From Tritrichomonas musculus (lineage: Eukaryota > Parabasalia > Tritrichomonadida > Tritrichomonadidae), in NCBI GenBank assembly GCA_039105265.1, contig JAPFFF010000025.1:372001-436000 (forward strand): DNA of 64,000 bases, written 5' to 3'. Positions 8,540 to 18,280 of the stretch are shown piece by piece; within the stretch, counting starts at the first letter, position 1; every line of letters starts with the position of its first letter. A program made the translations under genes and the position numbers. Below the pieces are notes generated by a model. The model was not told the DNA's origin and searched no databases. It was given only the letters and a program-made list of their open reading frames with translations.

Positions 8540-11233
8540 TTAAGGGGAAGAAGATACGCTTTTATCAGCTTTTGATCTTTTGTTGAATCTTAAAATATTA
8601 AAAGTTATAAGACCAACTAGAACAACAAATCCAATACAACCAATAATAATTCCAATTTTATCATTATTTGTAATTTTTTTTTGTTTATTTACAGAGGCTT
8701 TAATTATTATTTGATTATTATTGCATTTTTTTTCATTAAATCTGGTATTTCCAAAATCGATTGAATTTAACCAATTCTCACAAATATATTTATTAGAAAA
8801 CCCCGAAATTAATGTATAATCGGTATTTATTAATGGGTTGTTAAATGTTCGATTTCCTCGATTTGAAAGAATAAATAATTTTGGGAATGTCTCAAAATCT
8901 ATTATATCAAATGGATTTAATTGTTTGTAATATGAATCATAACTATATATTTTATATTCAATTGAAGCGTCATTAAATGTGACATTTTGAAGTTTAGCAT
9001 GACCTGTTTGATATATTGTAAAAGTGTCTAAAATTTGAATATTTGAAATCAATGCTTGTGATTTTTTCAATAATGATATATTTTTCACATATAATTCAAC
9101 ATTTCTTTGATTTGTTGTTTGTACTTTTAAAGATCCATTTTTATCGAAATAGATAGAACCCAATAATACCGAATTAATATAATTAGGAACAATTAAATAT
9201 AATTTATCTTGAAGATAAAAAGTATTATTAAGCTCAAATGTAGTAATAGAATAATCAGTTGAAAAAAGGAATTTTAAAGTACCAGAGCCAATATGTTTTA
9301 TATCAAGTATATCATAGTAAGTTTTAATTGTGTTTGAATAACCAGAAGAGTGTAAATTAATACTTCTTTGATAAAGAGTAATTGTTACATCATATAAAGG
9401 AGAAATAAATACATTATCTATTACACGCATATTATATTGGATATCTAATGTGTAAAAAACAACTATTATATTTCTAGGTTTTAAGTAATTAAGGCATTTA
9501 TATTTGTTTTTCAAAGTTTTCTCTAAAGTATATGATTCTACATGAAGTGTGCATATTATATGTGTATAAATATCATTATCTGATGTCATATAGTCAGGAG
9601 TATTTGATGGAGTATATGAGCCATCAAAAAGATAAGTTTTTGCACCACAAAAATAAGCACCAAAATTTGTATTTAAAACAAAAACTCTTCTTGATTCTGG
9701 AAATGTTCCATTTTCAAAAAAACCTAATGATTCTGTTTGACATGTATTTAAAGTGGGAATATTATTTCCACAATAAATAAAAGTATTAACATTTGAATTA
9801 CTAAATGCATATTTATCAATTTTTGTAATATTTGCTGGAATATCAATTGGGCCTTTAAGAGATGTACAATTTGCAAATGCTGCATATCCGATAATTTCAA
9901 CTGTTTGGGGGAAATTCAAGATTTCTAAACAAGAACAATTAGTAAAACAAAAATCCGAAAAATAAGCCACTCCAGAACCAAAATAAACGGTATTTAATTT
10001 AACGCAATTACAAAATGCTCTTGGTTGAATATTTATTACACTATTACTCATATAAACTGTCTCTAGTTTTATAAAATTTTCAAAAGCTCCATATCCGATA
10101 ATTTCTGTATCAGATTCTATATCAATACTAGATATAACAGTGCTATAATTTCGCCATGGATATTCTGATTGTATATTTCCAGATCCAGTTATTGTTAACG
10201 ATTCTAAATTAAGATCAATACTATATTGAAGATCTGGTCCACAACTACCTGACTCTAATAAACTAATTTTAGAAGTATCATCTTTTTTATTGATACTAAG
10301 AAAATGATGATTAAATTTATCACAATTATTGAATGATGTTTTATCAATTGTCCCATCTTTATGTAACTTTATTTTCGGATTCAAGTTAGAACATCTTTTA
10401 AAAGCTTTTTTGCCAATGAATTTTGTCGTTATCTTATAAATTGCTAATCTTGGATTATCCTTAAATGCATAATCATCTATTTTTTCAACATTTAAAATTG
10501 GACAAGATAATAATTGAATGCAATTAAAAAAGCAAAAAGGTCCAATTACTTTAAGAGGAGGTAAACTTAGACTTTTTATTCCAGAATTTTGAAATGCTGA
10601 CATTCCAATAGATGAAAGAATAAGTTCATTTTCAGAATTTTTATCAATGGGATCTTGTATCCTTAACATTCCTTTTAACTGAAAACAATCATGAAATGCA
10701 TCATTTTTGATAAAACCTGAACCAAATATATCGATTAAATCTACATTCATTTCATAACATCCAAGAAAAGCTCTTGATTCAATATATTTGGCATGGATTT
10801 GTGCTTTTTTTAACGATGTTATATTTGCAAATGCATAAGATCCAATTGTTATTATATTTTTTGGTAAAAACAAAGTTGATAATTTTTTTGCATGATAAAA
10901 TGATCCATTTCCTATTATTTTTAAATTTGTTGCTTCTGTAATATTTATTTCAATCGAACATTCGGCAAAAGCTCCTTCATCTATTATTTGAATATTTGAA
11001 TGAAGCATTATCTTTTCAATTTTTGATCCATAAAATGCGTATTTAGGAATTTTAGTGATAGATTCAGATATTTTTACCGTTGATTTGGGATATTGACATC
11101 CACAAAATTGATTATCTGAAATTGACAAAAGCTCTTTATCAATTGAATCAGGACATTTATTTTCAGCAATACATTGTGGGTTTTGATAAGGTTGAAATTC
11201 TGATAATGCACAAAAAGACAAAATAAAAAGCAT
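8540..11233 (-). CDS. BspA-like leucine-rich-repeat surface protein, type I membrane
   Basis: An 897-residue protein starting on ATG with a short hydrophobic signal peptide (about 1-12, M-L-F-I-L-S-F-C-A-L-S). Residues about 50-300 and 360-530 carry BspA/TpLRR units with the usual I-x-x-x-A-F-x-x-C and L-x-x-I-x-L-P cores. Residues about 540-850 are unrecognised, possibly a beta-rich ectodomain. A single membrane helix (about 860-881) precedes a basic and serine-rich 16-residue tail. BspA-like type I proteins are a large trichomonad surface family, implicated in host or bacterial contact. It is transcribed away from cassette gene A1, with only 78 bp between the two start codons. Confidence 0.9.
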   Translation of the reverse strand: MLFILSFCALSEFQPYQNPQCIAENKCPDSIDKELLSISDNQFCGCQYPKSTVKISESITKIPKYAFYGSKIEKIMLHSNIQIIDEGAFAECSIEINITEATNLKIIGNGSFYHAKKLSTLFLPKNIITIGSYAFANITSLKKAQIHAKYIESRAFLGCYEMNVDLIDIFGSGFIKNDAFHDCFQLKGMLRIQDPIDKNSENELILSSIGMSAFQNSGIKSLSLPPLKVIGPFCFFNCIQLLSCPILNVEKIDDYAFKDNPRLAIYKITTKFIGKKAFKRCSNLNPKIKLHKDGTIDKTSFNNCDKFNHHFLSINKKDDTSKISLLESGSCGPDLQYSIDLNLESLTITGSGNIQSEYPWRNYSTVISSIDIESDTEIIGYGAFENFIKLETVYMSNSVINIQPRAFCNCVKLNTVYFGSGVAYFSDFCFTNCSCLEILNFPQTVEIIGYAAFANCTSLKGPIDIPANITKIDKYAFSNSNVNTFIYCGNNIPTLNTCQTESLGFFENGTFPESRRVFVLNTNFGAYFCGAKTYLFDGSYTPSNTPDYMTSDNDIYTHIICTLHVESYTLEKTLKNKYKCLNYLKPRNIIVVFYTLDIQYNMRVIDNVFISPLYDVTITLYQRSINLHSSGYSNTIKTYYDILDIKHIGSGTLKFLFSTDYSITTFELNNTFYLQDKLYLIVPNYINSVLLGSIYFDKNGSLKVQTTNQRNVELYVKNISLLKKSQALISNIQILDTFTIYQTGHAKLQNVTFNDASIEYKIYSYDSYYKQLNPFDIIDFETFPKLFILSNRGNRTFNNPLINTDYTLISGFSNKYICENWLNSIDFGNTRFNEKKCNNNQIIIKASVNKQKKITNNDKIGIIIGCIGFVVLVGLITFNILRFNKRSKADKSVSSSP

Positions 11234-11311
11234 TGGCTAATTTATAAGAAAATTATTTGATGACAGAAAATTATTCGCAAAAAGTTAATAATTACTTGCC
11301 TCAAAAAGTTT
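11234..11311. promoter_or_regulatory. shared divergent promoter of LRR gene and A1
   Basis: Only 78 bp separate the start codons of the divergent genes, so both promoters must lie here or extend into the genes. Two copies of CAAAAAGTT occur, at about 11278-11286 and 11302-11310, the second ending just before the ATG at 11312. The same motif precedes the ankyrin-gene ATG at 18742. Its function is inferred from position only. Confidence 0.4.
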
Positions 11312-11899
11312 ATGTATATCATTTATTACTCAATGTTATTTCTCTTTGTTTATAGATCAATTTCAGTACCTGCATTCAATTATATATATCATCCACTTGA
11401 GGAAATACTTTATTTTGAAATGAAGACATTTGAAAAATTTGAAGTAGTTTTGAACAAATATACTTATATATTTTTTTCAGATTGGAGCCAAATTGATGAT
11501 CTTTATCTAGATATTAGCTCGGAAAATTCAGAAGGGAAAGTTGAAGAATATGATACATTTACTTCAGCTTCACATTTGATAGGTTTATGTTTTAAAAAAA
11601 GAAACGTTACAATTAAGGTCTTGTATGAGGGCATAGAACAGATTCAATTTGCATTATTATTTAATTATTCTTTACAATATATTATTCCTGATATTACTTT
11701 CCCAATTAAAAAATACGATTTGGAGAAATTTGATCTAGATAATGATCCTTTTATATATGATTCTGGTGCACAAAAGAGCAATGCAATATTTTTTACAATT
11801 TCAATTTTTTTTGTAATATATGTATCTTTCTTTTGGTTTCACTGTTGTTGTTTCAAATGCAGCAAATCTTATTTATATAGTGAATCTAGCTCTTTATAA
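11312..11899 (+). CDS. cassette gene A1: small type I membrane protein
   Basis: A 195-residue protein with an N-terminal signal peptide (the start could also be Met8), an ectodomain of about 135 residues, one membrane helix (about 158-178) and a Cys-rich juxtamembrane stretch (H-C-C-C-F-K-C). It is homologous to A2 (31747-32313): both share Y-L-D-I, then G-K-V, then Y-x-x-F, then I-x-G-L-x-F and K-R-N/R-R, with the same signal-ectodomain-helix layout. I recognise no database family. It is convergent with B1 and is the first gene of a cassette that recurs 20 kb away. A surface or endomembrane subunit working with B1 and C1 is inference from repeated linkage. Confidence 0.8.
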   Translation: MYIIYYSMLFLFVYRSISVPAFNYIYHPLEEILYFEMKTFEKFEVVLNKYTYIFFSDWSQIDDLYLDISSENSEGKVEEYDTFTSASHLIGLCFKKRNVTIKVLYEGIEQIQFALLFNYSLQYIIPDITFPIKKYDLEKFDLDNDPFIYDSGAQKSNAIFFTISIFFVIYVSFFWFHCCCFKCSKSYLYSESSSL

Positions 11900-12090
11900 A
11901 AACATAAATATTTTTTAAATTATAATAAGATTAATATACATTATCTATTATTTATTTTCTCCATATTTTTAATAAATAATTTTGCTTTTTATTTTTATCT
12001 CGTTTTTATAAAACTAATTGATTGATATAAGAATTAAAAAAAAAGTTGATTTAATTCCATTTTTATTTATTTAGGTAAAATATATTAAAA

Positions 12091-13485
12091 TTAGTTGTTT
12101 TTCATAAGAATCGTTGACACATTTAATCCATAAATGAAAAAAGTAATAGGAAGAGCATATTTTGTTGATTTAAAAATTATATTTAATTTATCTTCATTTT
12201 CATCAGAGATTTCCAATTTTGTTTCAAAATCACAATAGAAATAAACAAGTATTGCGAATATAGATGGAAGACAAGCAAAAATTACAAAAATTAATGTTAT
12301 TGTGAAACTAAAAAATACAGTCCCATGAGCATCAGCATATAAAGCTGCTCCATTTGACATAAACATAACCAATGAATTTCCTAAAGATAAAAAATAGTTA
12401 CTTTTGCATTTGTAAGGAAGTAATGCAACAATTATTAAGACCCAAATAGCTTCAAGGCCAATACAAGCCCAATTGTTATCATATGAAGCAAAAATGGCAT
12501 ATAATACTTGTTTTATATTATCAACTAAATCTAAATAAGGGAGTAAAAAACTATAAACTTCATCAGAAACATATTGATCATAAATATCATCAATTTTTGA
12601 TATAATCATTACTAAAATTAAACCACATGGAATAATCAATACCATAATGAATGCTATAATGGTTGTCCATCTATTATGATACATTATGGCTTTATTTGTT
12701 TCAGCAAAAGCTTCAGCTGATGGAACAATTAATAATGATAGAAGTTCTGAAAAGAAACTAATTAATTTACCTTCAATAAATTCTAATGAAAATTCACAAC
12801 AATTTCTTTGAAGAAATTCTACAAAAAATGATATTACAATGATAATTACTGAGATAACTGAAATTATTACCTGAAATTTATATCTATATAAGCAAAATGG
12901 AGTAATCAAACAAATAAAGACTATAATTGCTTGACCCAATGATTTGGTTAGAATGAATGTATTTTTTTCAAAGCTGTTATCACTAAAAAAATCAAATTCA
13001 AGAAATACTGCAATACCAATAATGGCTAAAATCGAGCATATACAGCAAGCAATAGTAATTGTGTTGTTTATTCCTATATATCCAAATCCAACTCCTGCTG
13101 TTAATACTAATCCACTTAATAAAAATGATATAAAATTGAATAATTTGGGTCGAAATGAAGATATAAAAGTTAATATTGAAATTGGAAATACAAGTGAATA
13201 TAAACAAAATAATTCAAAATTGGTGAATGGTTTGATACGAAACAAATTATTTACAATTAAATTTATTATATTTCGAGCCCACTGGAATAAACCAACAAAA
13301 TCATTTGAAAATTTGGCTGAAAATGATTTCGTTGCACTTAATCTTTGAAATGTGCGGAAAATATTGAGTCCTTCTTGTAATAAAGATCCAGAATTTTTAC
13401 CAATATCAAAGAATTGCTTGATAAATAATATAAAAAAAACACAGCAATCACAATAACAACATTTACAACAGCATCCATCACTCAT
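12091..13485 (-). CDS. cassette gene B1: polytopic membrane protein
   Basis: A 464-residue protein. The open frame extends to a GTG at 13509, but the first ATG is at 13485, giving M-S-D-G followed by a Cys cluster (C-C-C-K-C-C-Y-C-D-C-C). About ten hydrophobic segments fill the rest. Homology to B2 (32368-33693) is clear at three places: I-F-R-T-F-Q-R-L-S-A near residue 45, the V-P-S-A-E-A-F stretch mid-protein, and W-A-C-I-G-L-E-A-I-W-V in the C-terminal third. The N-terminal Cys cluster is absent from B2. The layout resembles polytopic channel or transporter domains (TRP/polycystin-like proteins are one thought), but I see no diagnostic motif. Starts with C1 are only 69 bp apart, so they probably share a promoter. 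Confidence 0.82.
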   Translation of the reverse strand: MSDGCCCKCCYCDCCVFFILFIKQFFDIGKNSGSLLQEGLNIFRTFQRLSATKSFSAKFSNDFVGLFQWARNIINLIVNNLFRIKPFTNFELFCLYSLVFPISILTFISSFRPKLFNFISFLLSGLVLTAGVGFGYIGINNTITIACCICSILAIIGIAVFLEFDFFSDNSFEKNTFILTKSLGQAIIVFICLITPFCLYRYKFQVIISVISVIIIVISFFVEFLQRNCCEFSLEFIEGKLISFFSELLSLLIVPSAEAFAETNKAIMYHNRWTTIIAFIMVLIIPCGLILVMIISKIDDIYDQYVSDEVYSFLLPYLDLVDNIKQVLYAIFASYDNNWACIGLEAIWVLIIVALLPYKCKSNYFLSLGNSLVMFMSNGAALYADAHGTVFFSFTITLIFVIFACLPSIFAILVYFYCDFETKLEISDENEDKLNIIFKSTKYALPITFFIYGLNVSTILMKNN

Positions 13486-13554
13486 AATTACTAGATATAC
13501 AACTGACACAAAAATCCTTTCAAATTAAATAATTTTCAGTTTTCAATATTGGAA
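13486..13554. promoter_or_regulatory. shared divergent promoter of B1 and C1
   Basis: A 69-bp head-to-head gap between the ATGs of B1 and C1. It contains TTTCAA at two places and an AT-rich centre. It is too short for two independent promoters of ordinary size, which suggests co-expression. Confidence 0.4.
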
Positions 13555-14679
13555 ATGTTTTTCTTGTATTTTATGTATCTGATTTGCATGAAAAAATCAA
13601 ATAATATTCCCAATAATTGCATTTCCAAATATATCAATTTCAATAAACATTATGAAAGTGTAATTGATTATAAAATATCATGCCCCAAAAATTTAATACA
13701 AAGAGTCAATTTAGCAAATGTTTCAGACATCGATTCAATTAGTATATATAATAAATCAAGCGTGATTATTAATTGTCCAGAGCAAACAAATTTGTATGAG
13801 CATATTAAATTAAGATTTTTCCATTCGCCGTATATAACATTTGAAAATCATTGTAATTTCAGTTCTATTGAGATTTATGATTCACCAATATTTAAATTTT
13901 CTAAGGATTCAAAAGTTAACGTGAAAAAATATGTTGTACATAATCATTCTTATAAATTATTTTTTGATACTACAAGTAATAATGATTTTCTTGAAAATAC
14001 AAAAATGAAAAATAAAATAATTTTATCAAATAATTATGAAGATAGAGAATATACATGTAACAGTATTTCCATTGATCTAACAAGTCCTAATGCTTTTATT
14101 ATCTGTTATAGGAAATCATATGACGAATATAATGTTTATTTAGAAGTTAGTTATGATGATTTTATCGAATATTTATTCTATGTCAATGAAGATATCGTTT
14201 TTAGAAATATGAGTAACTTTGATGATGACATTGAAAAGAAATTATCTTTGATTATACAATCACTTTCTATTCCTTTTGAAAATCATGTTAATGTTTATTA
14301 TTCTGATTTTTTAGAATCAAAAGTTTTGCAAAAAACAGCTGATATGTTTGGATCAGTATGTTCTTTAGTTTCAATGAACTTTTCATGGTGGAAATATGTA
14401 AGATATTATAGATATTGCGCCTGGTATGAAAGTGTTTTCGAATCTGAATTTTCCTTTTTAGAAAATAAATTTGATGATCAAGTTAGGAACACTTATTGGA
14501 GAAAAATATGCCTAAATGGAGATGGACAATTATATCTTCAAGATGAAAATGATTATAAAATTTATGTACTTCCAAACATAGCATCATGGGGCGTTTTGAT
14601 CGGTATTATTGTTTTGATTTTGCTTATTTTTATTTTATGTTTAATATTTGCTTATCGTAGATATAAACAAAAAATTTGA
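13555..14679 (+). CDS. cassette gene C1: type I membrane protein
   Basis: A 374-residue protein. The frame opens on TTG at 13549, but the ATG at 13555 starts a good signal peptide (M-F-F-L-Y-F-M-Y-L-I-C-M). An ectodomain of about 320 residues with several Cys follows, then a strong membrane helix (about 345-367) and a short basic tail. The membrane-proximal half aligns with C2 (33848-34510): Y-x-C-x-S, then L-x(4)-A-x-[IV]-x-C-x-K-S, later a C-x-W-x-x-S Trp/Cys motif and an N-G/N-N stretch before the helix. C1 has about 150 extra N-terminal residues. No known family is recognised. Its position beside B1 suggests an accessory or ligand-binding subunit. Confidence 0.8.
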   Translation: MFFLYFMYLICMKKSNNIPNNCISKYINFNKHYESVIDYKISCPKNLIQRVNLANVSDIDSISIYNKSSVIINCPEQTNLYEHIKLRFFHSPYITFENHCNFSSIEIYDSPIFKFSKDSKVNVKKYVVHNHSYKLFFDTTSNNDFLENTKMKNKIILSNNYEDREYTCNSISIDLTSPNAFIICYRKSYDEYNVYLEVSYDDFIEYLFYVNEDIVFRNMSNFDDDIEKKLSLIIQSLSIPFENHVNVYYSDFLESKVLQKTADMFGSVCSLVSMNFSWWKYVRYYRYCAWYESVFESEFSFLENKFDDQVRNTYWRKICLNGDGQLYLQDENDYKIYVLPNIASWGVLIGIIVLILLIFILCLIFAYRRYKQKI

Positions 14680-14764
14680 TGCTTTATAAATAAAATAATT
14701 TTACCACCTATATCTTAAACATGATATTAAAAAATGAATTCAATACACAAATATAAAGAGTTTC

Positions 14765-14825
14765 AACATGCCGATCGTCGTACACCTAGCTCCCTTTGGG
14801 GAATGAGAACCTAAATGCAATCTAA
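14765..14825. other. small GC island followed by a T-run, nature unknown
   Basis: About 55 bases of balanced composition in AT-rich surroundings, with a small possible hairpin (TCCC/GGGGA around TTT), followed by a T-run at 14826-14832. It has no ORF. It could be a small RNA gene or a scrap of element; I match it to no known RNA. Confidence 0.2.
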
Positions 14826-14851
14826 TTTTTTTATTTTAATAAAAAAAGAGC

Positions 14852-15475
14852 ATTGAACAGTATTTGGACGTAATCAAATCAATTCAAGAATGCATTTTAG
14901 AATATCTAGATAAGGAAGATAATACTGAAGAATATTACCAAAATATAATTCAATTATTTATAGATCATAATATTCTTGAAAAAACGCACGAGATCCAATT
15001 AATTTTCCGTTTATTATCTGAAATATCAGACAATCATCATCGTTATCCTGGCTTTTTCGATAAAATTGAAAAAATAATTTTATAAAATTATTTCAAAGAT
15101 GAAATCAAAAGAATTTTTTTGAATTTTATCGAAAAAGCTTTACATACTCAGAATTTTTTGAATACTTTTCAAGCAATAAAAGAATTCTTTTATTTTTAAT
15201 TGAAGAAAAAATAAGATGGTCTATCTTGAATATGACTAGTATTTTAATCAAGAAATCAAACAATTTATAGACCAAAATAAGATAAAAATGCGTCATATTT
15301 GTCAATTTGCTGATGAAAATGAAGTAAATATGGAAAGTAGTGATAATTACAACGAAAAACTTGAGTTAGAGCTAACAAGTGAAGAAAGCGGCAGCCAAGA
15401 AACTGGTGAAGAAGATTTAAGTCTTGATGAAAGTGAAAATTTAATTGAAGAAGAAGAAAAAAAAAAAAAGTGAAA
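14852..15475 (+). pseudogene. remnant of trichomonad ankyrin-family N-terminal module
   Basis: Translated pieces in three frames match the N-terminal half of the intact ankyrin protein at 18742. At 14852-15085 the shared features are a leading helical segment, E-Y-Y-x-x-I-I-Q-L, E-K-T-H-E-I, and N-H-H-R. At about 15171-15209 the conserved N-K-R-I-L-L-F-L-I-E-E-K-I block is in another frame. Then Y-F-x-x-E-I-K and an acidic low-complexity stretch run to a poly-A tract. Several frame changes and stops separate the pieces, and the first lacks an ATG. It directly precedes an E2-like ORF on the same strand, so the two may once have been one gene. Confidence 0.6.
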
Positions 15476-15484
15476 AAGAACTAA

Positions 15485-15964
15485 ATGAACAAAATCAAGA
15501 CCAAAACCAGCTATGATCAAAAAAGTGATATAAAGATTTTCCCATTTAAGTCAAAAATTGATATTTGGAAAGTATTTTTATTAAAAAAAGAAAAAGGAAA
15601 ATGGTTTGAAATGATTGTTTCATTTCCAGATCTTTATCCTGATGCGCCGCCATTTTTCAAATTTATTTCTTTTCCTCATCATTTGAATATTTCGTCAGAT
15701 GGAATTCCTTGCTTTGATCTGAAATACTCCCACTCTGATAATGTATTTGACATTATCTCAGAAATTAAACAATTATTGAATCATCCAGAAAAAGATTTTT
15801 CAGCAAGCGTCGAGTCTTACTACTTGTTCTTAACAGATAAAAATTCATTTACAAAGTTGGAAGATGAGTCTATGCAAATTAAAGGAAAAGATGATATCAC
15901 CGAATTCATGAAAAATTCTCCTGTTATTGATATTGCTGAAAATTTTTCAAAATTTCGTTTATGA
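15485..15964 (+). CDS. ubiquitin-conjugating (E2) fold domain, possibly a gene fragment
   Basis: A 159-residue ORF on ATG, immediately after an in-frame TAA. It reads as an E2 core from the first strand onward: I-W-K-V strand, E-M-I-V-S-F-P-D-L-Y-P-D-A-P-P-F-F-K-F (the FP-x-x-YP-x-x-PP signature), then H-H-L-N-I-S-S-D-G-I-P-C. The Cys sits where the catalytic E2 cysteine belongs, with the HPN triad changed to HLN. A helix with L-L-N-H-P follows. The E2 N-terminal helix is missing. Most E2 domains are about 150 residues, so this is nearly complete. Given the broken ankyrin-type sequence upstream, it may be the surviving 3' part of a larger decayed gene. Confidence 0.55.
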   Translation: MNKIKTKTSYDQKSDIKIFPFKSKIDIWKVFLLKKEKGKWFEMIVSFPDLYPDAPPFFKFISFPHHLNISSDGIPCFDLKYSHSDNVFDIISEIKQLLNHPEKDFSASVESYYLFLTDKNSFTKLEDESMQIKGKDDITEFMKNSPVIDIAENFSKFRL

Positions 15965-16568
15965 AATCTGAATTTATATGCAAATAAAATTTTAAATTTT
16001 AAAGAAGTCTTACTTTAAAAATCTTCTTCGGTTTTTTATTCACCTATTTTTGACCTTTTCTGTGGCAAAAAACATTTTATTTGAAAACCTACCTGCAATT
16101 TTTTCTTCAATTTGTTGATATAAATTGTTTTTTCAAATGCAAATATCGAAGTAAATAATAAATATTTTCCAAATAACAATAATAATTGTATCAAATGAAG
16201 ATTCTATTTATATATAGAATTGGTTGAGTGGCTTTTCATTTTATAAATTACTTTTCCTTTAGCTTTTATAAATTTTTTTATTGACGTATGTGCATAAAAA
16301 AATAAAAAACATGCATTACATGATCTTAAATCCCAAAATATAATGAAAATAAAAAACTGTTACTTAATTGAAATGACGATCAAAAAGTTTATATTTCAAT
16401 TGTTAAGGGAGTAGTCCAATTTAATGAAAATTTTTTGAATTAAACTTTAGTTTTTCCAATTGCAGGATAATCAAATTTAGGTGAAAAAATGGTAGAAGAT
16501 TTTACAGTGGACTTTATGTAACATTTTTTTTTGCGAATGATTTTGATTACAAATGATTTTCAATGAAT
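15965..16568. other. AT-rich intergenic with a repeated 65-bp block
   Basis: No gene is visible. It contains the repeat at 16359-16423 and lies between the E2 fragment and the convergent ARF-like gene. Confidence 0.4.
16359..16423 (+). repeat. 65-bp direct repeat, copy 1
   Basis: Identical over 65 bp to 23741-23805 in the same orientation. Both copies start GTTACTTAATTGAAATGACG and end GTAGTCCAATTTA. Copy 2 lies just outside the inverted duplication arm at 23052-23698. The perfect identity in AT-rich non-coding DNA means a recent copy event. Confidence 0.85.
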
Positions 16569-17123
16569 TTATAAAGAATATTTCTTGTTTTTAATTTGTT
16601 CACAAAACCAATCAAGACCTTGCTTGAGTCCATCTCCATAAATGGCACATGAATCTTGAATTCTCCATTCTCTATCTCTCATTTCGCTCAATCCTAAGGC
16701 GTCTGCTATATATCGTGAATTTTGTGCATTTGGATTGTCTTGTATGTTTGCAAAGACAAGAAGAACAGCTTCTTTCAATTCTTCTTCTTGAAGGAGTCTC
16801 TGTAATTCTTCTCGTGCCTGATGAATTTTGCTGGGATCGCTCGAATCAACAACGAATATTAATCCGTGTGTTCCGTAAAAGTAAGGTCCCCATAATGTTC
16901 GTATTTTGAAACCTTCTTCAACTTCCCAAATATTTATATTGAGATTTTGGTATTGCAGATTTTTAATAGTAAATGAAAATACAGATAAGACTATTATTTC
17001 ATCACAAAAATTTAAATTTTCTAAAATTGTCGATTTCCCTGATGATTTCGTTCCACCAATTAGACATTTTATTTCTGTTTTTCTATGAAAATTATTACAA
17101 ATATTTGATAAAATAGATCCCAT
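16569..17123 (-). CDS. ARF-like protein with degenerate GTPase motifs
   Basis: A 184-residue protein co-linear with ARF (usual length about 181) and alignable without gaps. Gly2 (M-G-S-I-L-S-N) is a plausible N-myristoylation site. The P-loop GTKSSGKST (24-32) is intact. The hydrolysis and switch residues are replaced: Thr48 position is Val, the W-D-V-G-G-Q switch II (66-71) reads W-E-V-E-E-G, N-K-Q-D (126-129) reads N-I-Q-D, and S-C-A-T (158-161) reads S-C-A-I. The rest, such as G-L-I-F-V-V-D-S, A-R-E-E-L-Q-R and L-L-V-F-A-N, is strongly ARF. I infer a nucleotide-locked or non-hydrolysing pseudo-ARF that may still bind membranes. It is divergent from the broken kinase at 17202, 78 bp away. 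Confidence 0.85.
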   Translation of the reverse strand: MGSILSNICNNFHRKTEIKCLIGGTKSSGKSTILENLNFCDEIIVLSVFSFTIKNLQYQNLNINIWEVEEGFKIRTLWGPYFYGTHGLIFVVDSSDPSKIHQAREELQRLLQEEELKEAVLLVFANIQDNPNAQNSRYIADALGLSEMRDREWRIQDSCAIYGDGLKQGLDWFCEQIKNKKYSL

Positions 17124-17201
17124 TATAAAATATAAAATTCAATTTTTGAGATCTTTATAGTACTTGCGACCAAATATACATTCAAAAATAATAATTATAA
17201 T

Positions 17202-18063
17202 ATGAGCGATATTCATCAATTCCTAGTTCAAATTGATCAATTTAAAATAATTAAGAATATTTCACTGGGAGGTCTTGTGAAAAATTATTTAATTGAAGAT
17301 CAAAAATCCCAACAATTTGCAGCCAAAGTTATCTTTATCTTTAATGATAATCAAGAATTTGACTTTGAAAAAATGATATCATTTTTAGGAAACTTTCGAC
17401 ATCCAACACTTGTCAATTTTATTGGATATTCTCCCATCGATTTTGATGGAGATATTCATTTTACAATAATCACCGAATATTACCCAAACCACTCCCTTTA
17501 TAATCTTCTGAAGGACAACTCGAAAAACAATACAATTACCAATACAGATATCCAAATCATTCTGATCGGAATTTGCCGAGGAATGGACTTTTTACGTCAT
17601 CAGAGACCTAAAAGACACAAACGTTCTCATCGACAATAACGGTCATCCTCGCATAACAGGTTTTACGTCATCAGCATATCTCGAAGAAGGCCAAAAGTTG
17701 GATGCAAAAATCGGGACACCACTTTACATGGCTCCGGAGGTCATTAAAGGAGAGTACGATTTCTCGGCTGACGTATACTCGTTTGCGATTTTGATGTACA
17801 AAATTCTGACAGGAAAAGAGCCAATCGGTGAGGAGAGGCATGCGCACAGACACATGCAGCAGGTTCTCGACGGTTGCAGGCCAGTGATCGACCAGCCAAT
17901 CAAGGAGTCTTTCAGAGGAGTGATCGAGAAGTGCTGGTCAGAAGACACCGACGAAAGGCTGACTTTCGAGGAACTTTTTAATAAGTTTGCATACGACAAG
18001 GAATACAGGCTCGATGATGTTGACGAAGCAAAGATTCATTCATATGTTGAGAGCATCAAATAA
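17202..18063 (+). pseudogene. protein kinase disrupted within the catalytic loop
   Basis: The first frame (17202-17639, ATG) gives a kinase N-lobe: Q-F-K-I-I-K-N, A-A-K-V-I with the Lys, and H-P-T-L-V-N-F-I-G-Y. It loses frame just after G-M-D-F-L. The second frame resumes as R-D-L-K-D-T-N, with the His of HRD missing, and runs to 18063 through M-A-P-E-V, D-V-Y-S-F and E-R-L-T-F. A small net deletion around 17595-17605 accounts for both the lost His and the frame change. The DFG position reads G-F-T, so even an intact parent would have been an atypical or dead kinase. The second half is duplicated in inverted orientation at 23052-23698. Confidence 0.75.
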
Positions 18064-18280
18064 TTAAGTAAACAAACTTTGAAAAGCTACAATTATCTTT
18101 TTTTTTTTGTAAAAAAATGAAAACAAAGCATTACATTACATTACAAAAAATATTTATGATTTTATTCATTTCTATTTGAAGAGAATAAATCAATCTATTC
18201 ACATTATAGGAATTTGTTTCAATTTGTTTTAAATGATATATCAATTGAATATCGCCACTCATTAGTTAGACATAAAAAAA
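17657..18280 (+). repeat. inverted duplication, left arm (kinase C-lobe plus 3' flank)
   Basis: Nearly identical to the reverse complement of 23052-23698. The coding part differs by one residue (Ser versus Pro near the end) over 121 codons. The main length difference is an extra 20 or so bases beside a homopolymer in the right arm. The arms flank the ankyrin gene, pointing at each other. They begin at CAGGTTTTACGTC and end near the tract after GTTAGACAT. Confidence 0.88.
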
